From Microbulbifer sp. THAF38 (GTDB lineage: Bacteria > Pseudomonadota > Gammaproteobacteria > Pseudomonadales > Cellvibrionaceae): 64,000 nucleotides of DNA. The notes under the pieces were generated by a model that was given only the letters and a program-made list of their open reading frames with translations, ran no database searches and was not told where the DNA came from. Below, piece after piece: positions 46,781 through 56,469 of this stretch. The stretch lies in assembly GCF_009363535.1 (NCBI RefSeq), contig NZ_CP045369.1, positions 1,128,501-1,192,500 of the forward strand, read 5' to 3'. The first letter of the stretch is position 1. Each line of letters begins with the position of its first letter. The translations under genes and the position numbers were made by a program.

Positions 46781-49555
46781 TTAAAGGTTGCTGATTTCCT
46801 CAAGCTGCTGTTGCAGACGCTCGTGAGCACCTTTCATTTCTGCGAGCTTGTCCTTTTCCTTGGCAACAACGGCTTCGGGGGCTTTGTCTACAAACTTGGG
46901 ATTGTTGAGCTTGCCTTCAACTCGTGCGAGTTCTTTGGAAAGTTTATCAATCTCTTTTTGTAGACGGGCGCTTTCGGCTTTAACGTCGATCAGGCCGGCC
47001 ATGGGTACCAGCAATTCCATATCGCCTACCAGGGCAGTGGCGGAGGCTGGGGCAGCTTCTCCACTTTCCAGCCAGGTGATTTCTTCGAGGCTCGCCAGTT
47101 TGGTCAGTAGGCTGCGGGCTTGCTCCAGCAGTTCTTGGTCACGGCTGGAACCGCCGCGCAGGATCAGTGGGATTTTTTTCGCCGGGGAAATATTCATTTC
47201 ACCGCGAATATTGCGCACGCCTTCAATAACCTGCTTCAACCAGGCAACGGCCGCTTCCGCTTCTTCGTCGATCTTGCTGCTGTCGGCTTCCGGGTATTGC
47301 TGAAGCATAATGGTGTCACCGTTGGAGCCGGCGAGGGTTTTTACACGCTGCCAGATTTCTTCGGTGATAAATGGCATCAGTGGGTGAGCCAGACGCAAGA
47401 TGGTTTCCAGTACGCGGATCAGGGTGCGGCGGGTGCCTTTCTTTACTGCGTCGGAGGCGTTGTCGTCCCACAGTACCGGCTTGGACAGTTCCAGGTACCA
47501 GCTGCAGTAATCGCTCCAGATAAAGTCATACAGGGCCTGGGAGGCGAGGTCGAAGCGGTAAGTGTCCATGGCTTCGCGCACGGTGATTTCGGTGCGCTGT
47601 AGCTGGGAAATAATCCAGCGGTCGGCGACAGTCAGCTCGAAATCGCTACTGTTGTCCTGGCCACAGTCCTGTCCTTCACAGTTTTGCAGCACGTAGCGGG
47701 AGGCATTCCAGATCTTGTTACAGAAATTGCGGAAGCCTTCGATACGGCCGACATCAAACTTGATGTCGCGGCCGGTGGATGCCAGTGAGTAGTAGGTGTA
47801 GCGCAGGGCATCGGTACCAAAAGCAGAGAAACCTTCGGGGAAGTCCTTGCGCGTTTGCTTTTCAATCTTCTCGCGCAGGTGCGGCACCATCATGCCAGAG
47901 GTGCGCTTGGCTACCAGGCTCTCCAGGTCGATACCGTCGATCAAATCGATGGGATCGATCACGTTGCCCTTGGACTTGGACATCTTCTGGCCGTGGTTAT
48001 CGCGCACCAGGCCGTGCACGTACACGGTGTTAAACGGTACTTCCTTCTTGAAGTAGAGGGTCAGCATCATCATGCGTGCGACCCAGAAGAAAATAATATC
48101 GAAGCCGGTGACCAGTACGGAGCTGGGGTGGAAGGCTTTCAGTTCTTCGGTATCTTCTGGCCAGCCCAGGGTGCCGAAGGTCCACAGACCGGAGGAGAAC
48201 CAGGTGTCGAGTACGTCGTCGTCCTGGCGCAGGCTGATGTCGGCGCCCAGGTTGTGCTTCTCGCGCACTTCCTCTTCGCTGCGGCCAACGTAGACTTTGC
48301 CTTCGTTGTCGTACCAGGCGGGGATGCGGTGGCCCCACCACAGCTGGCGGGAGATACACCAGTCCTGGATATCGCGCATCCAGGAGAAGTACATGTTTTC
48401 GTAGTTTTTCGGTACGAACTCAACGCGACCATCTTCAACGGCGGCGATGGCTTCATCGGCCAGGGGCTGGGTTTTTACGTACCATTGATCGGTGAGCCAG
48501 GGCTCGATGACGGCGCCGGAGCGGTCGCCGTGGGGCACCTTGAGGGTGTGGGGCTCCACTTTTTCCAGTAGGCCGAGGGCGTCCAGGTCATCGACAATCT
48601 GGGTGCGCGCGGCAAAGCGCTCCATGCCCCGGTATTTTTCCGGCACTGCGTCGTTCAGGTGGGCGTCGGCATCGAGGATGTTGATCATCTCGAGGTTGTG
48701 GCGCTGGCCCATTTCGTAGTCGTTGAAGTCGTGGGCTGGGGTGATTTTTACACAGCCGGTGCCGAATTCACGATCGACGTATTCGTCGGCAATAATCGGG
48801 ATTTCGCGATCCGCGAGGGGCAACTTGATGGTCTTGCCGATCAGGTGCTGGTAGCGCTCGTCTTCCGGGTGTACGGCTACGGCGGTATCGCCGAGCATGG
48901 TTTCCGGGCGGGTAGTGGCAACTACCAAGTGGCCGGAGCCGTCGGAGAGCGGGTAGCGGAAGTGCCACAGGTGGCCCTGCTTCTCTTCGTTTAATACTTC
49001 CAGGTCGGAGATCGCGGTGTGGAATTTCGGGTCCCAGTTCACCAGGCGCTTGCCGCGATAAATCAGGCCGTCTTCATACAGTTTGATAAAGACTTCCTGC
49101 ACCGCTTTGTAGAAGCCGTCGTCCATGGTGAAGCGTTCGCGGGACCAGTCGGGGCTGGCGCCGAGGCGGCGCAGCTGGCGGGTAATGGTGCCGCCGGACT
49201 CTTCCTTCCACTCCCAGACTTTCTCAATAAACTTGTCGCGGCCCAGGTCGTGGCGGGATACGCCTTCGGCGGCTAACAGACGCTCTACCACCATCTGGGT
49301 GGCGATACCGGCATGGTCGGTGCCCACTTGCCACAGGGTGTTGTCTCCCTGCATGCGGTGGTAGCGAATCAGGGCATCCATGATGGACTCCTGGAAACCG
49401 TGGCCCATATGCAGGCTGCCGGTGACGTTCGGCGGCGGGATCATAATGCTGTAGGGCTTGGCCTCAGTATCCCCGGAAGGCTTGAAGTAGCCGTTCTCCT
49501 CCCAGGTTTTGTACCACTGCTGTTCGATGGCGTTGGGCTGGTATGTTTTGTCCAT
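46781..49555 (-). CDS. valS: valine--tRNA ligase
   Basis: Class I aminoacyl-tRNA synthetase that charges tRNA-Val and edits misactivated threonine in the cytoplasm. About 924 residues, near the 951 of the E. coli enzyme. Visible landmarks: [15 protein letters not shown] at the N-terminus; the HIGH-type motif SLHMGHG around residue 50; the editing domain with [17 protein letters not shown]; the KMSKS motif at about 524–528 followed by GNVIDP; and a C-terminal coiled-coil arm rich in Lys/Glu that contacts tRNA. An in-frame ATG at 49,597 would add 14 residues unlike any ValRS, so the inner ATG at 49,555 is chosen. It is the last gene of the pepA–holC–orf–valS run and is followed by a strong terminator. 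Confidence 0.97.
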   Translation of the reverse strand: MDKTYQPNAIEQQWYKTWEENGYFKPSGDTEAKPYSIMIPPPNVTGSLHMGHGFQESIMDALIRYHRMQGDNTLWQVGTDHAGIATQMVVERLLAAEGVSRHDLGRDKFIEKVWEWKEESGGTITRQLRRLGASPDWSRERFTMDDGFYKAVQEVFIKLYEDGLIYRGKRLVNWDPKFHTAISDLEVLNEEKQGHLWHFRYPLSDGSGHLVVATTRPETMLGDTAVAVHPEDERYQHLIGKTIKLPLADREIPIIADEYVDREFGTGCVKITPAHDFNDYEMGQRHNLEMINILDADAHLNDAVPEKYRGMERFAARTQIVDDLDALGLLEKVEPHTLKVPHGDRSGAVIEPWLTDQWYVKTQPLADEAIAAVEDGRVEFVPKNYENMYFSWMRDIQDWCISRQLWWGHRIPAWYDNEGKVYVGRSEEEVREKHNLGADISLRQDDDVLDTWFSSGLWTFGTLGWPEDTEELKAFHPSSVLVTGFDIIFFWVARMMMLTLYFKKEVPFNTVYVHGLVRDNHGQKMSKSKGNVIDPIDLIDGIDLESLVAKRTSGMMVPHLREKIEKQTRKDFPEGFSAFGTDALRYTYYSLASTGRDIKFDVGRIEGFRNFCNKIWNASRYVLQNCEGQDCGQDNSSDFELTVADRWIISQLQRTEITVREAMDTYRFDLASQALYDFIWSDYCSWYLELSKPVLWDDNASDAVKKGTRRTLIRVLETILRLAHPLMPFITEEIWQRVKTLAGSNGDTIMLQQYPEADSSKIDEEAEAAVAWLKQVIEGVRNIRGEMNISPAKKIPLILRGGSSRDQELLEQARSLLTKLASLEEITWLESGEAAPASATALVGDMELLVPMAGLIDVKAESARLQKEIDKLSKELARVEGKLNNPKFVDKAPEAVVAKEKDKLAEMKGAHERLQQQLEEISNL

Positions 49556-49702
49556 GCGGGCGGGAAACCTTGTGTTAACTGACTGCGGGCGCAGCATTTT
49601 GGCTCAGGATAGTCTGGCGATTGCTCTGTCTGCGCGGAAAAGGCGGCAATTATACCGCCGGGGGTAGGGTGGGCAAAAGGCAGCTTTGGGGCTAAATCGC
49701 AC

Positions 49703-50584
49703 TCAGTCCCAGATCTCTAGCTCGTCGACCACCTTTTCTATCTGGGCACGCAGCTGTTTTTCCAGTTGAGGAAGCTGCTGGGCTACCAGTTCTTCAATGA
49801 GGTCGCTGCGCTGGCGCTCTTTCTCTGAGGGCTCCAATTTTTCTGAGGGGCCTTCCCGCTCAGCGATCGCCTGGGCCATCACCAGTGCCTGGGTGCGGGT
49901 ACCCGCACTGGCGGTTTCGATGGCTTTGGGCTTGGGTTGGGCCGGCTCCGCAATTGCGGGGATGCGTCCACCGGTCAACCGCGAGCGGATATGGGCGGGC
50001 AGGAAGGGGTTCTCGGGTGCTGGGGCAAGGCGCTCCTCTGAGGTTTCAGTTGCAGCAGTGGTATCTGGCTCAGTGTGTCCACTGTCCAGCTGGGTGTCAT
50101 TGCCTGGCTGATCATCGCTCTCATCTAGGTGCTCTTCCATTAGGTGCTCTGCCATCGGGGCTTTTGCCTCGGGCTCGGCGGTCTTACCTGGCAGGTTCTG
50201 TAGGGGGCGCAACAGGGCAAGATCTGATTCCGCCAGTTGCACTTTATGCTCTTCGGTAAGAGTTTCATCGACCGGGGAAAATAATATCGGCAGGTCTTCC
50301 TGCTCTAGGAGTTCCTCTTGCTCCAGAAGCTCCTCCTCTTTGGCGTCCACCACACTGGGGGGAGCCGGGAATTCCGGTTCGGCGGATAACAATGGAATAT
50401 CTGCGGGGGGAGTGGCTTTTTGTATTTGCGGCTTGGCCGAGCCCGCTACCTGATTGAGCAGGGGAATTTCATCGAGATCGTCACTGTTAAGGAGGTCGTG
50501 CAGTGAGTTCAGCTCGTCGAGCAGCTCGCTGGACTGTTTGCGTGGTTGTCCGCGCTGCTTGTGCTTGTTCTTTCGACCGGACAT
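49703..50584 (-). CDS. conserved hypothetical, charged low-complexity protein between holC and valS
   Basis: 293 residues without a recognised catalytic domain. The N-terminus is basic (SGRKNKHKQRGQPRK). The middle is acidic, rich in Glu, Pro and Ala (for example EEELLEQEELLEQEDLP) and probably disordered. The last ~45 residues form a predicted amphipathic helix (EELVAQQLPQLEKQLRAQIE) ending ELEIWD. Only 15 nt separate it from holC upstream, so it is co-transcribed. A hypothetical gene in the same place between holC and valS is, as I recall, present in Pseudomonas. A scaffold or adaptor role in replication or translation is conceivable but not shown by the sequence. Confidence 0.8.
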   Translation of the reverse strand: MSGRKNKHKQRGQPRKQSSELLDELNSLHDLLNSDDLDEIPLLNQVAGSAKPQIQKATPPADIPLLSAEPEFPAPPSVVDAKEEELLEQEELLEQEDLPILFSPVDETLTEEHKVQLAESDLALLRPLQNLPGKTAEPEAKAPMAEHLMEEHLDESDDQPGNDTQLDSGHTEPDTTAATETSEERLAPAPENPFLPAHIRSRLTGGRIPAIAEPAQPKPKAIETASAGTRTQALVMAQAIAEREGPSEKLEPSEKERQRSDLIEELVAQQLPQLEKQLRAQIEKVVDELEIWD

Positions 50585-50599
50585 GGTGGTTGCCAGTGA

Positions 50600-51031
50600 T
50601 TACATGCTCTGGTTGATCTTGTGGGATTGTAACGGATATCCGCGGTCGCGGAAGTGACCAAATCGCGATCGTGAGCGCTGCAGGGCTGTAGTTTCCTGAA
50701 CAACGATTTCGGCGAGTCGTTCGAAGCGACTGAACCAGTTGGGGACTTTACTGCACAGGTTGATCAGTAAGCCGTGGTGCGCCTGTGGATCTTCGCCGCA
50801 GTTGATTTCAATAGCCGCCTGCTCGCCATTCGCCTGGTTGGCATGGGGCAGGAAACTGTCCTCACGAAAGGTCCACAGCAATTGATCGAGATGTTCGGCA
50901 CGCGCTTGGTTGTCGACCGCAAGCAGAACCCGCAGGCCGTTGCGATAGGCCTTTTCCGCCAGGCGACAGGCGAAAATATCCGCTTGCTGGGGCTGGTCGG
51001 AGGAGAGGATGTAAAAGTCGATTCGGGTCAT
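50600..51031 (-). CDS. holC: DNA polymerase III subunit chi
   Basis: 143-residue protein beginning MTRIDFYILSSDQPQQADIF, matching the chi subunit family in length and in its N-terminal MTRxDFYxL pattern. Chi belongs to the clamp-loader complex with psi and binds the C-terminal tail of single-stranded DNA-binding protein, helping the holoenzyme pass from primase to polymerase. The segments ACRLAEKAYRNGLRVLL and LDQLLWTFREDSFLPH are typical of the fold. The ATG at 51,031 is used because the upstream part of this open frame has no similarity to chi. It sits between pepA and the charged hypothetical gene, the usual gammaproteobacterial arrangement. Confidence 0.93.
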   Translation of the reverse strand: MTRIDFYILSSDQPQQADIFACRLAEKAYRNGLRVLLAVDNQARAEHLDQLLWTFREDSFLPHANQANGEQAAIEINCGEDPQAHHGLLINLCSKVPNWFSRFERLAEIVVQETTALQRSRSRFGHFRDRGYPLQSHKINQSM

Positions 51032-51058
51032 GCTGGCTTTTATTTGTACAGAGACGAC

Positions 51059-51101
51059 AACGGCCCGCGAGGGGCCGTTTCGACAGCCGCTCGGGGCGGC
51101 T
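51059..51101 (-). other. two tandem hairpins between pepA and holC
   Basis: Perfect inverted repeats AACGGCCC/GGGCCGTT (51,059–51,079) and AGCCGC/GCGGCT (51,085–51,101) lie in the 88-nt gap after pepA. No T-run follows either in the direction of transcription. They may partially attenuate read-through into holC or stabilise the pepA transcript end. Confidence 0.45.
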
Positions 51102-51119
51102 ATTGTGCGCTTTTGGCAG

Positions 51120-52586
51120 TTATTTTCCCAGCAGGTATTCCACCAGGAGCGGTACTGGGCGGCCGGTGGCACCTTTGCACGCACCGGATTTCCATGCGCT
51201 ACCGGCGATATCCATGTGCGCCCAGGTGTACTCCTCGGCAAAGCGGGACAGGAAGCATGCGGCGGTAACAGAACCGGCATCGCGGCCGCCGATGTTCTGC
51301 ATATCGGCAAAGTTGGAGTCCAGGGCGGGCTGGTACTCATCCCAGAGCGGCATCTGCCAGGCGCGGTCGCCACTGGTTTCGCCGGCCTTGAGCAAGTCCT
51401 GGGCGAGTTCTTCGTTATTGGCGTAGAGGCCGCTGGCGTGATGACCGAGGGCGATAACGCAGGCACCGGTGAGGGTGGCGATATCGATTACTGCGCGGGG
51501 CTTGTACTTGCCGGCATAGGTCAGTGCGTCGCACAGTACCAGTCGGCCCTCGGCATCGGTGTTTAGAATTTCGATAGTCTTGCCAGACATAGAGGTGACG
51601 ATATCACCGGGCTTGCTGGCGCGGCCGCTGGGCATATTTTCTGCGGCGGCAACCAGGCCGATCACGTTGATGGATGGCTGCAGTTCGACCAGGGCATTCA
51701 TCACACCGAATACGCTAGCGGCGCCGCCCATGTCGTACTTCATCTCATCCATGGCCTGGCCGGGCTTGATGCTGATACCGCCGCTGTCGAAGGTGATACC
51801 TTTGCCCACCAGTACAATGGGCTTCTCGCTGGTTTTACCGCCCTTATAGTTCATGGCGATCAGGGCCGGGGGCTGGTCACTGCCCTTAGCTACGCTGAGT
51901 AGGGCGCCCATGCCAAGCGCCTGCATTTTTTTCTCGTCGAGTACAGTCGTGGTGAGTTTTGCATGTTTTTTGGCCAGTGCGCGAGCCTCTGACGCCAGAT
52001 AGCTGGGGGTACAGATATTGCCGGGCAGGTCGCCCAATTTCCGCGCTACATTGCTACCCAGTGCTTGGCCGGCACCAATGTCCATCCCTTTTTGGATGGC
52101 TTTCAGCTGTTTGCGATCAATGGCATGCAGGGTGAATTTGGCCAGGGGATAGGGTTTGGCGTCGGTGAGGAACTCGGTGAAACGGTAGCAGGCCAGTCCA
52201 GTGGCTAAGGCAATTTGCTGGGCCTGCCAGGTTTTGTCCGCACCTTTTACCTCTATTTCGCATAGGTAGCTGGTGGCGTCCTTGAACTTTTTCGCTACCG
52301 CGGCACTGGCGCTGGCCAGTTTGCGGAATTCCGCCTGGCTGATATCTCCCTTGCCGGTGCGCACCACCAGCACTCGCTCACTGGGGCCGTCCAGCAGATC
52401 GATTAACTGAGTGCTGCCAAGCTTTGCGCCCAGGTCACCGCGCTTGAGAATTTTGCCAATGACTCCCCCTGTGAGTTGATCGAGGGTTTTTCCACTGGGG
52501 CTTAAGCCATTTTTGGCATCTACCGAAATAATGGAACAGGCTGCGCGCTGCTTGGAGATATCCGAGACCTTTGCGGAGAACTGCAT
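51120..52586 (-). CDS. pepA: leucyl aminopeptidase (M17 family)
   Basis: 488-residue cytosolic two-metal exopeptidase that releases N-terminal residues from peptides; family members also bind DNA in Xer recombination and transcriptional control. The C-terminal catalytic domain shows VGKGITFDSGGISIKPG, MKYDMGGAASV and the signature NTDAEGRL (Asn342–Leu349), which together supply the metal ligands and catalytic Lys/Arg. The N-terminal domain is the usual variable one. ATG 52,586 has AAGGAA a few bases upstream. It is divergent from lptF with 188 bp between them, the arrangement seen in many gammaproteobacteria. Confidence 0.96.
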   Translation of the reverse strand: MQFSAKVSDISKQRAACSIISVDAKNGLSPSGKTLDQLTGGVIGKILKRGDLGAKLGSTQLIDLLDGPSERVLVVRTGKGDISQAEFRKLASASAAVAKKFKDATSYLCEIEVKGADKTWQAQQIALATGLACYRFTEFLTDAKPYPLAKFTLHAIDRKQLKAIQKGMDIGAGQALGSNVARKLGDLPGNICTPSYLASEARALAKKHAKLTTTVLDEKKMQALGMGALLSVAKGSDQPPALIAMNYKGGKTSEKPIVLVGKGITFDSGGISIKPGQAMDEMKYDMGGAASVFGVMNALVELQPSINVIGLVAAAENMPSGRASKPGDIVTSMSGKTIEILNTDAEGRLVLCDALTYAGKYKPRAVIDIATLTGACVIALGHHASGLYANNEELAQDLLKAGETSGDRAWQMPLWDEYQPALDSNFADMQNIGGRDAGSVTAACFLSRFAEEYTWAHMDIAGSAWKSGACKGATGRPVPLLVEYLLGK

Positions 52587-52774
52587 TTTTCGCTTTCCTT
52601 AAAATCTGACAATAGATTGCATGGCTCTGAACCGAGACATAGCAAGAATTTTTAGTGATAATGCGTCGCACAAGTGTAACCTGCCCGTCTATGGATTGCT
52701 GTACCCGGTAGGAAACTTGTTCGATTGGAGTCCAATTTCATCACACCGCAGTCACCAAGGAATTCGTTCGCCCT
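52587..52774. promoter_or_regulatory. divergent pepA / lptF promoter region
   Basis: A 188-bp gap between divergent start codons that must hold the promoters for both directions. I see only weak candidates, for example TTGCAT and TAGCAA spaced 17 nt apart toward lptF. AAGGAA is a clear ribosome site for pepA. No operator is recognisable. Confidence 0.4.
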
Positions 52775-53905
52775 GTGATTATTTTCCGCTATCTCTGCCG
52801 CGAGCTGCTGTTTGCCACGCTGGCAGTCAGCGCTGTTTTGCTATTAATGGTGATGAGTGGCCGATTTGTGAAATACCTTGCGGAAGCCGCCGCAGGGGAC
52901 CTTTCGGCTAATATTCTTTTTTCCCTGATGGCCTACCGCCTGCCGGGATTCCTTGAATTGATATTGCCGTTGGGGTTGTTTGTCGGGATTCTTTTGGCCT
53001 ATGGGCGTCTCTATGTAGAGAGTGAAATGACAGTGCTGCACGCCTGTGGTTTCAGCGAATGGCGCCTGCTGTTTTACACCCTGGCACCGGCTATGGCAGT
53101 GGCCCTGTTTGTGGCTTCAATGAGTTTGTACCTGACTCCCGCCGGTGCAGAGCGTTCCAACCTGATGCTCAATGCGGAAAAGTCCCGCAATGAATTTGAT
53201 CACCTGATTCCGAAGAAATTTATTTCCACCAGCGGTGGCCAGGCGGTGTATTACGCCGAGGCCCTGAGCGAGGATAAGTCGACCATGCTGGGGGTGTTCC
53301 TCGCCGAATTGAGGGCCACAGAAGAAGAAACAGAAGCGAACCATCAGGTGGTTATTCGTGCCAAAGAGGGGGTCCAACAAATCGATCCCGAAACGGGGCT
53401 GCGCTACCTGGTACTGCGCGATGGCTATCGTTACGAGGGCGTGCCGGGACAGCGGGAATACCGGCAGATGTCGTTTTCCAGCTACGAGGTACTGATGGAA
53501 CCACCACGGTTGCGCAGCCGTTGGCGCGACCAAATTGAGTCGGCCCCCACTACGCAGCTGATTGGCAGTGACAACCCCAGGGAGACGGCCTACCTCTACT
53601 GGCGCTTGAGTTTGCCGGTGTTGGTGTTGGTGGTTGCGGTGCTGGCGGTACCGCTATCGCGTACTAATCCGCGCCAGGGACGCTTTATCAAGATGTTCCC
53701 TGCGATACTCCTATACCTCATTTACCTGGTGGTTCTGCAGGGGGTTCGCGGGGCTGTAGAGGATGGCAAGTTTGCCAACCCCGCGGTGATCTGGTTGGTA
53801 CACCCCCCCTTCCTACTGATTGGGTTATTGCTTCTGGCGGCGAGGAATTGGCGCCCTAAACCCAAACCATTGCCGGAAGGTGTCAAGGAGTCGGCCGATG
53901 TATAA
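52775..53905 (+). CDS. lptF: LPS export ABC transporter permease LptF
   Basis: 376-residue inner-membrane permease that, with LptG and the ATPase LptB, extracts lipopolysaccharide from the inner membrane and passes it to the LptC–LptA–LptD bridge. The N-terminus MIIFRYLCRELLFATLAVSA matches the family start, which supports the GTG at 52,775. Two groups of membrane helices flank a periplasmic beta-jellyroll region (about residues 130–260). The sequence ELILPLGLFVGILLAYGRLY is characteristic of the second helix region. Its end overlaps lptG by 8 nt, so the two are translationally coupled. Confidence 0.95.
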   Translation: MIIFRYLCRELLFATLAVSAVLLLMVMSGRFVKYLAEAAAGDLSANILFSLMAYRLPGFLELILPLGLFVGILLAYGRLYVESEMTVLHACGFSEWRLLFYTLAPAMAVALFVASMSLYLTPAGAERSNLMLNAEKSRNEFDHLIPKKFISTSGGQAVYYAEALSEDKSTMLGVFLAELRATEEETEANHQVVIRAKEGVQQIDPETGLRYLVLRDGYRYEGVPGQREYRQMSFSSYEVLMEPPRLRSRWRDQIESAPTTQLIGSDNPRETAYLYWRLSLPVLVLVVAVLAVPLSRTNPRQGRFIKMFPAILLYLIYLVVLQGVRGAVEDGKFANPAVIWLVHPPFLLIGLLLLAARNWRPKPKPLPEGVKESADV

Positions 53906-54959
53906 GTTGGATATGTATATTGGCCGCACCATTGCCCTAGCGGTTTTCGTGGTGCTGCTGATCATTCTCGGCCTGGATATTATTTCCGCCATCATCGACC
54001 AGCTGGGAGACCTCAAGCACGATTACGGCTTTAGCCAGGCAATACAATATGTCCTGTGGAGATTGCCAGGGCGCATTTATGAGCAGTTGGGTTTCTCCGC
54101 GCTCGTTGGCTGTATGGTGGGGCTGGGGACTCTGGCAGGCACCAGTGAACTGACCGTTATGCGCGCAGCCGGCGTCTCTATAGGTCGTATCGCTTGGGCA
54201 GTGATGAAACCGATCATTCTGCTGATTTTTATCGGCTTAGCGCTGGCGGAATTTGTGATTCCCAAGACCAATGTGATCGCAGAGAACAACAAGGCACGCG
54301 CTCTGGGTGAGCTTGAAGCGAGCGGTCTTGAAAGCGGTTTGTGGCTAAAAGATAGCGGCGAGTTTGTGCATTTTAATGCTGCCCTGTCGGATGGCGAACT
54401 CTATGGGGTAACCCGCTACCAGTTTGCGGATAACCGGGAATTGAAGTGGGTGGAGTTCTCTGAGCGAGGGCAGTTCCAGGATGAGCAGTGGCTGCTTAAG
54501 AACAGCCGCAGCACACAGTTCCTGCAAGAGGACACGCAGAGTAAGGACCTGCCAACCAGTGTATGGAAAGCGGAAGTCTCGCCGGAGTTGTTTGCCCTCA
54601 TAGTGCCGCTGCCCTCGGATCTTTCCCCACGCAATCTCTGGGATTACGGCACTTACTTGGATCGCAAAGGCGAAGATTCCGGCCGCTACTGGTTGGAGTT
54701 CTGGAAGAAAATTCTGCAACCGCTGACCATCGCCAGCTTGGTAATGGTGGCAATTTCCTTCATCTTTGGCCCCCTGCGCGAGGTGACCACCGGGTTGAGA
54801 GTTTTTACCGGGATTATGGTGGGGATTATCTTCCAAACCGTGCAGGGAATTCTCGGCCCCTCTTCATTGGTATTTGGCTTCCCGCCGCTGTTAGCCGTAC
54901 TGGTGCCCGTCCTTCTGTGCTTTGGTGCGGGCTGGCTATTACTCAAGCGGGCCCGCTAG
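53898..54959 (+). CDS. lptG: LPS export ABC transporter permease LptG
   Basis: 353-residue partner of LptF in the LptB2FG lipopolysaccharide extractor. It begins MYKLDMYIGRTIALAVFVVL and has the family segment YEQLGFSALVGCMVGLGTLA. A periplasmic domain lies between helix groups, and the C-terminal helices contain FGPLREVTTGLRVFTGI. The ATG at 53,898 overlaps the lptF stop (ATGTATAA) and fits known LptG N-termini; the open frame extends further upstream but without homology. It converges with the RDD gene, leaving five bases between the two stop codons. Confidence 0.95.
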   Translation: MYKLDMYIGRTIALAVFVVLLIILGLDIISAIIDQLGDLKHDYGFSQAIQYVLWRLPGRIYEQLGFSALVGCMVGLGTLAGTSELTVMRAAGVSIGRIAWAVMKPIILLIFIGLALAEFVIPKTNVIAENNKARALGELEASGLESGLWLKDSGEFVHFNAALSDGELYGVTRYQFADNRELKWVEFSERGQFQDEQWLLKNSRSTQFLQEDTQSKDLPTSVWKAEVSPELFALIVPLPSDLSPRNLWDYGTYLDRKGEDSGRYWLEFWKKILQPLTIASLVMVAISFIFGPLREVTTGLRVFTGIMVGIIFQTVQGILGPSSLVFGFPPLLAVLVPVLLCFGAGWLLLKRAR

Positions 54960-54964
54960 GTAGA

Positions 54965-55462
54965 TTACTTTTTCTTTTCCCGCTTGGGCAGCAGGCGCAC
55001 CTGAGACTCTGAAATCAGGTCATGCCAGCTGGCCTTGTCAGAGCGGGCCCAGGCGGAAAAGAAACCGAGACCCAGGCAGGCGATAGAGAGGGGTGCCACA
55101 ATGGCGCGCAGGATACATTGGCGCCAGGTGAGCTGCACTCCGTCCGGGTTGGCTACGATCAGACGCCACGCACGCATGCCCACAGTTTGACCGGCGACCC
55201 GCCAGGACCAGAAAAAGTATCCGGCAATAACCGCTAGGGCGCCCAACTGATAAATCGGGCCGCCGACACAGGGGCTGTAGTCCATAGCCTGAGGTTGGCA
55301 GTTCAACCCACCGAATACTGAAGCTACTGGAAGCGCAATAAAGCCGTACACCATCATCAATCCCATCAGGATCAGCAAGTCGTACATCAGGGCTGCCAGG
55401 CGTCGGCCGACGCTGGCGATTGGAAGTTCGGGAAATGAGGAAGGGGTACTTGAGCTGCTCAC
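54965..55462 (-). CDS. RDD family membrane protein
   Basis: About 165 residues with the Arg-Asp-Asp signature region (GRRLAALMYDLLILMGLM near the N-terminus) and three to four hydrophobic helices. The segments VAGQTVGMRAWRLIVAN and WRQCILRAIVAPLS fit the family's C-terminal conserved part. The tail is basic (LPKREKKK). A GTG start at 55,462 with GGAG six bases upstream is preferred over the TTG at 55,477. RDD proteins are integral inner-membrane proteins of mostly unknown role, with ion transport suggested for some. It is convergent with lptG. The specific function is not deducible. Confidence 0.88.
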   Translation of the reverse strand: MSSSSTPSSFPELPIASVGRRLAALMYDLLILMGLMMVYGFIALPVASVFGGLNCQPQAMDYSPCVGGPIYQLGALAVIAGYFFWSWRVAGQTVGMRAWRLIVANPDGVQLTWRQCILRAIVAPLSIACLGLGFFSAWARSDKASWHDLISESQVRLLPKREKKK

Positions 55463-55538
55463 GGCTATCTCCGCCAAAATCGATTGGCGGAGATTCTAAC
55501 AAAACGAGAGGAGGGGAAGGGCAAGTCGTCTGCCAGGT

Positions 55539-56027
55539 TTAAAATTCGTACTCGAAAGAGATCTTGAATTTGTCGTCAGAAAGGTTGATGCCATAATCTA
55601 CCGAGTTGCCTATCTTTCCCCGGTTGGTGGTGTAACGCAGAATACTTTTCTGCACCGTGCGCTTGTTGCGCTGCTTGTAGGTATCCAGTCCGATTTTAAA
55701 AATTTTGAATAGTGCCTTACCGCCAGTGGTTGGTCGGAATTCACTGGGATTGGTATGCATTTGCAGCCATTGGTAGTTGAGGCGTCGCTGCGTGCTATTC
55801 ATGGTGTTGTTGCGGAGATAATCCGCAGCCTGGAGTAGCGCGGCATTGTCCATGGCGAAGGCGCTGTCAGAGAAAAACAAATTTTCCGATTGAATATTTA
55901 GGGTTTGTTGAGAATCGGGGATAAAAAGTTCGTCGGCAGAGCAGATACAACAGGTGGGCAATAGAAATATTCCAACTGCCTTGGGTAAGGATTTGCCCGG
56001 TCTGATTCTGAAACTGCAGAGTGCCAT
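55539..56027 (-). CDS. hypothetical exported protein
   Basis: About 162 residues with a probable signal peptide: basic start MALCSFRIRPGKSLPK, then a hydrophobic stretch (AVGIFLLPTCCICSA) with a cleavage-like site. The mature part has no motif I recognise. It ends YGINLSDDKFKISFEYEF, with a terminal Phe and alternating hydrophobic residues reminiscent of an outer-membrane beta-strand end. The ATG at 56,027 starts cleanly at the signal sequence; an ATG at 56,051 is the alternative. The function is unknown. Confidence 0.62.
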   Translation of the reverse strand: MALCSFRIRPGKSLPKAVGIFLLPTCCICSADELFIPDSQQTLNIQSENLFFSDSAFAMDNAALLQAADYLRNNTMNSTQRRLNYQWLQMHTNPSEFRPTTGGKALFKIFKIGLDTYKQRNKRTVQKSILRYTTNRGKIGNSVDYGINLSDDKFKISFEYEF

Positions 56028-56051
56028 TTTTTCTACCCCAGAGTGTTGCAT

Positions 56052-56469
56052 CTCATTTCGGAAGGCCGCAAACGGTCGTTGAATTTATTATGGGATATTC
56101 ACCTCAAAGCGTTTTCCCATGGAAATTAGGCGGCTTCTGCTACTTCACTTACTGGACAGTCTCAAATTGACGGAAACTTCCCTGAAAGCCGCATGGATTG
56201 GACTCTTTTCCATTTTTGTCCAAGCAGTCGTGGGTGTGAGTAGGAGAGCGCCAATGTTTTTTTATTATTGTTTTGATATTGATACGCCACAGCTGATGAA
56301 AAATTGATCTTGCCTGGAGGGCTGTATTTTACCGGACTAAATAAGGGGCTTGATGACACGCGTGAAATGTTGTCGCTGAAAGCGTCTATGCTGATAATCT
56401 GGCACTGAAAAGCGGGTGCCCCTATCCCTCTCTGCGGATGCCTCTACCCCTCTCTTAGGGATGACGAAA
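56052..56469. other. gap without a supported gene
   Basis: About 420 bp between the exported protein and the methyltransferase. Short open frames on both strands show no family features. Two CCCTCTCT-containing segments lie near 56,430–56,455. I see no clear promoter, terminator or RNA gene. Confidence 0.5.

Noticed and set aside
47855..48571. 238-codon + strand frame and several others opposite valS and pepA
   Set aside because: Antisense shadows in GC-rich genes; the - strand encodes unmistakable ValRS and aminopeptidase motifs.
56119..56307. 62-codon + strand frame in the gap before the methyltransferase
   Set aside because: No recognisable features and atypical composition for a coding region.
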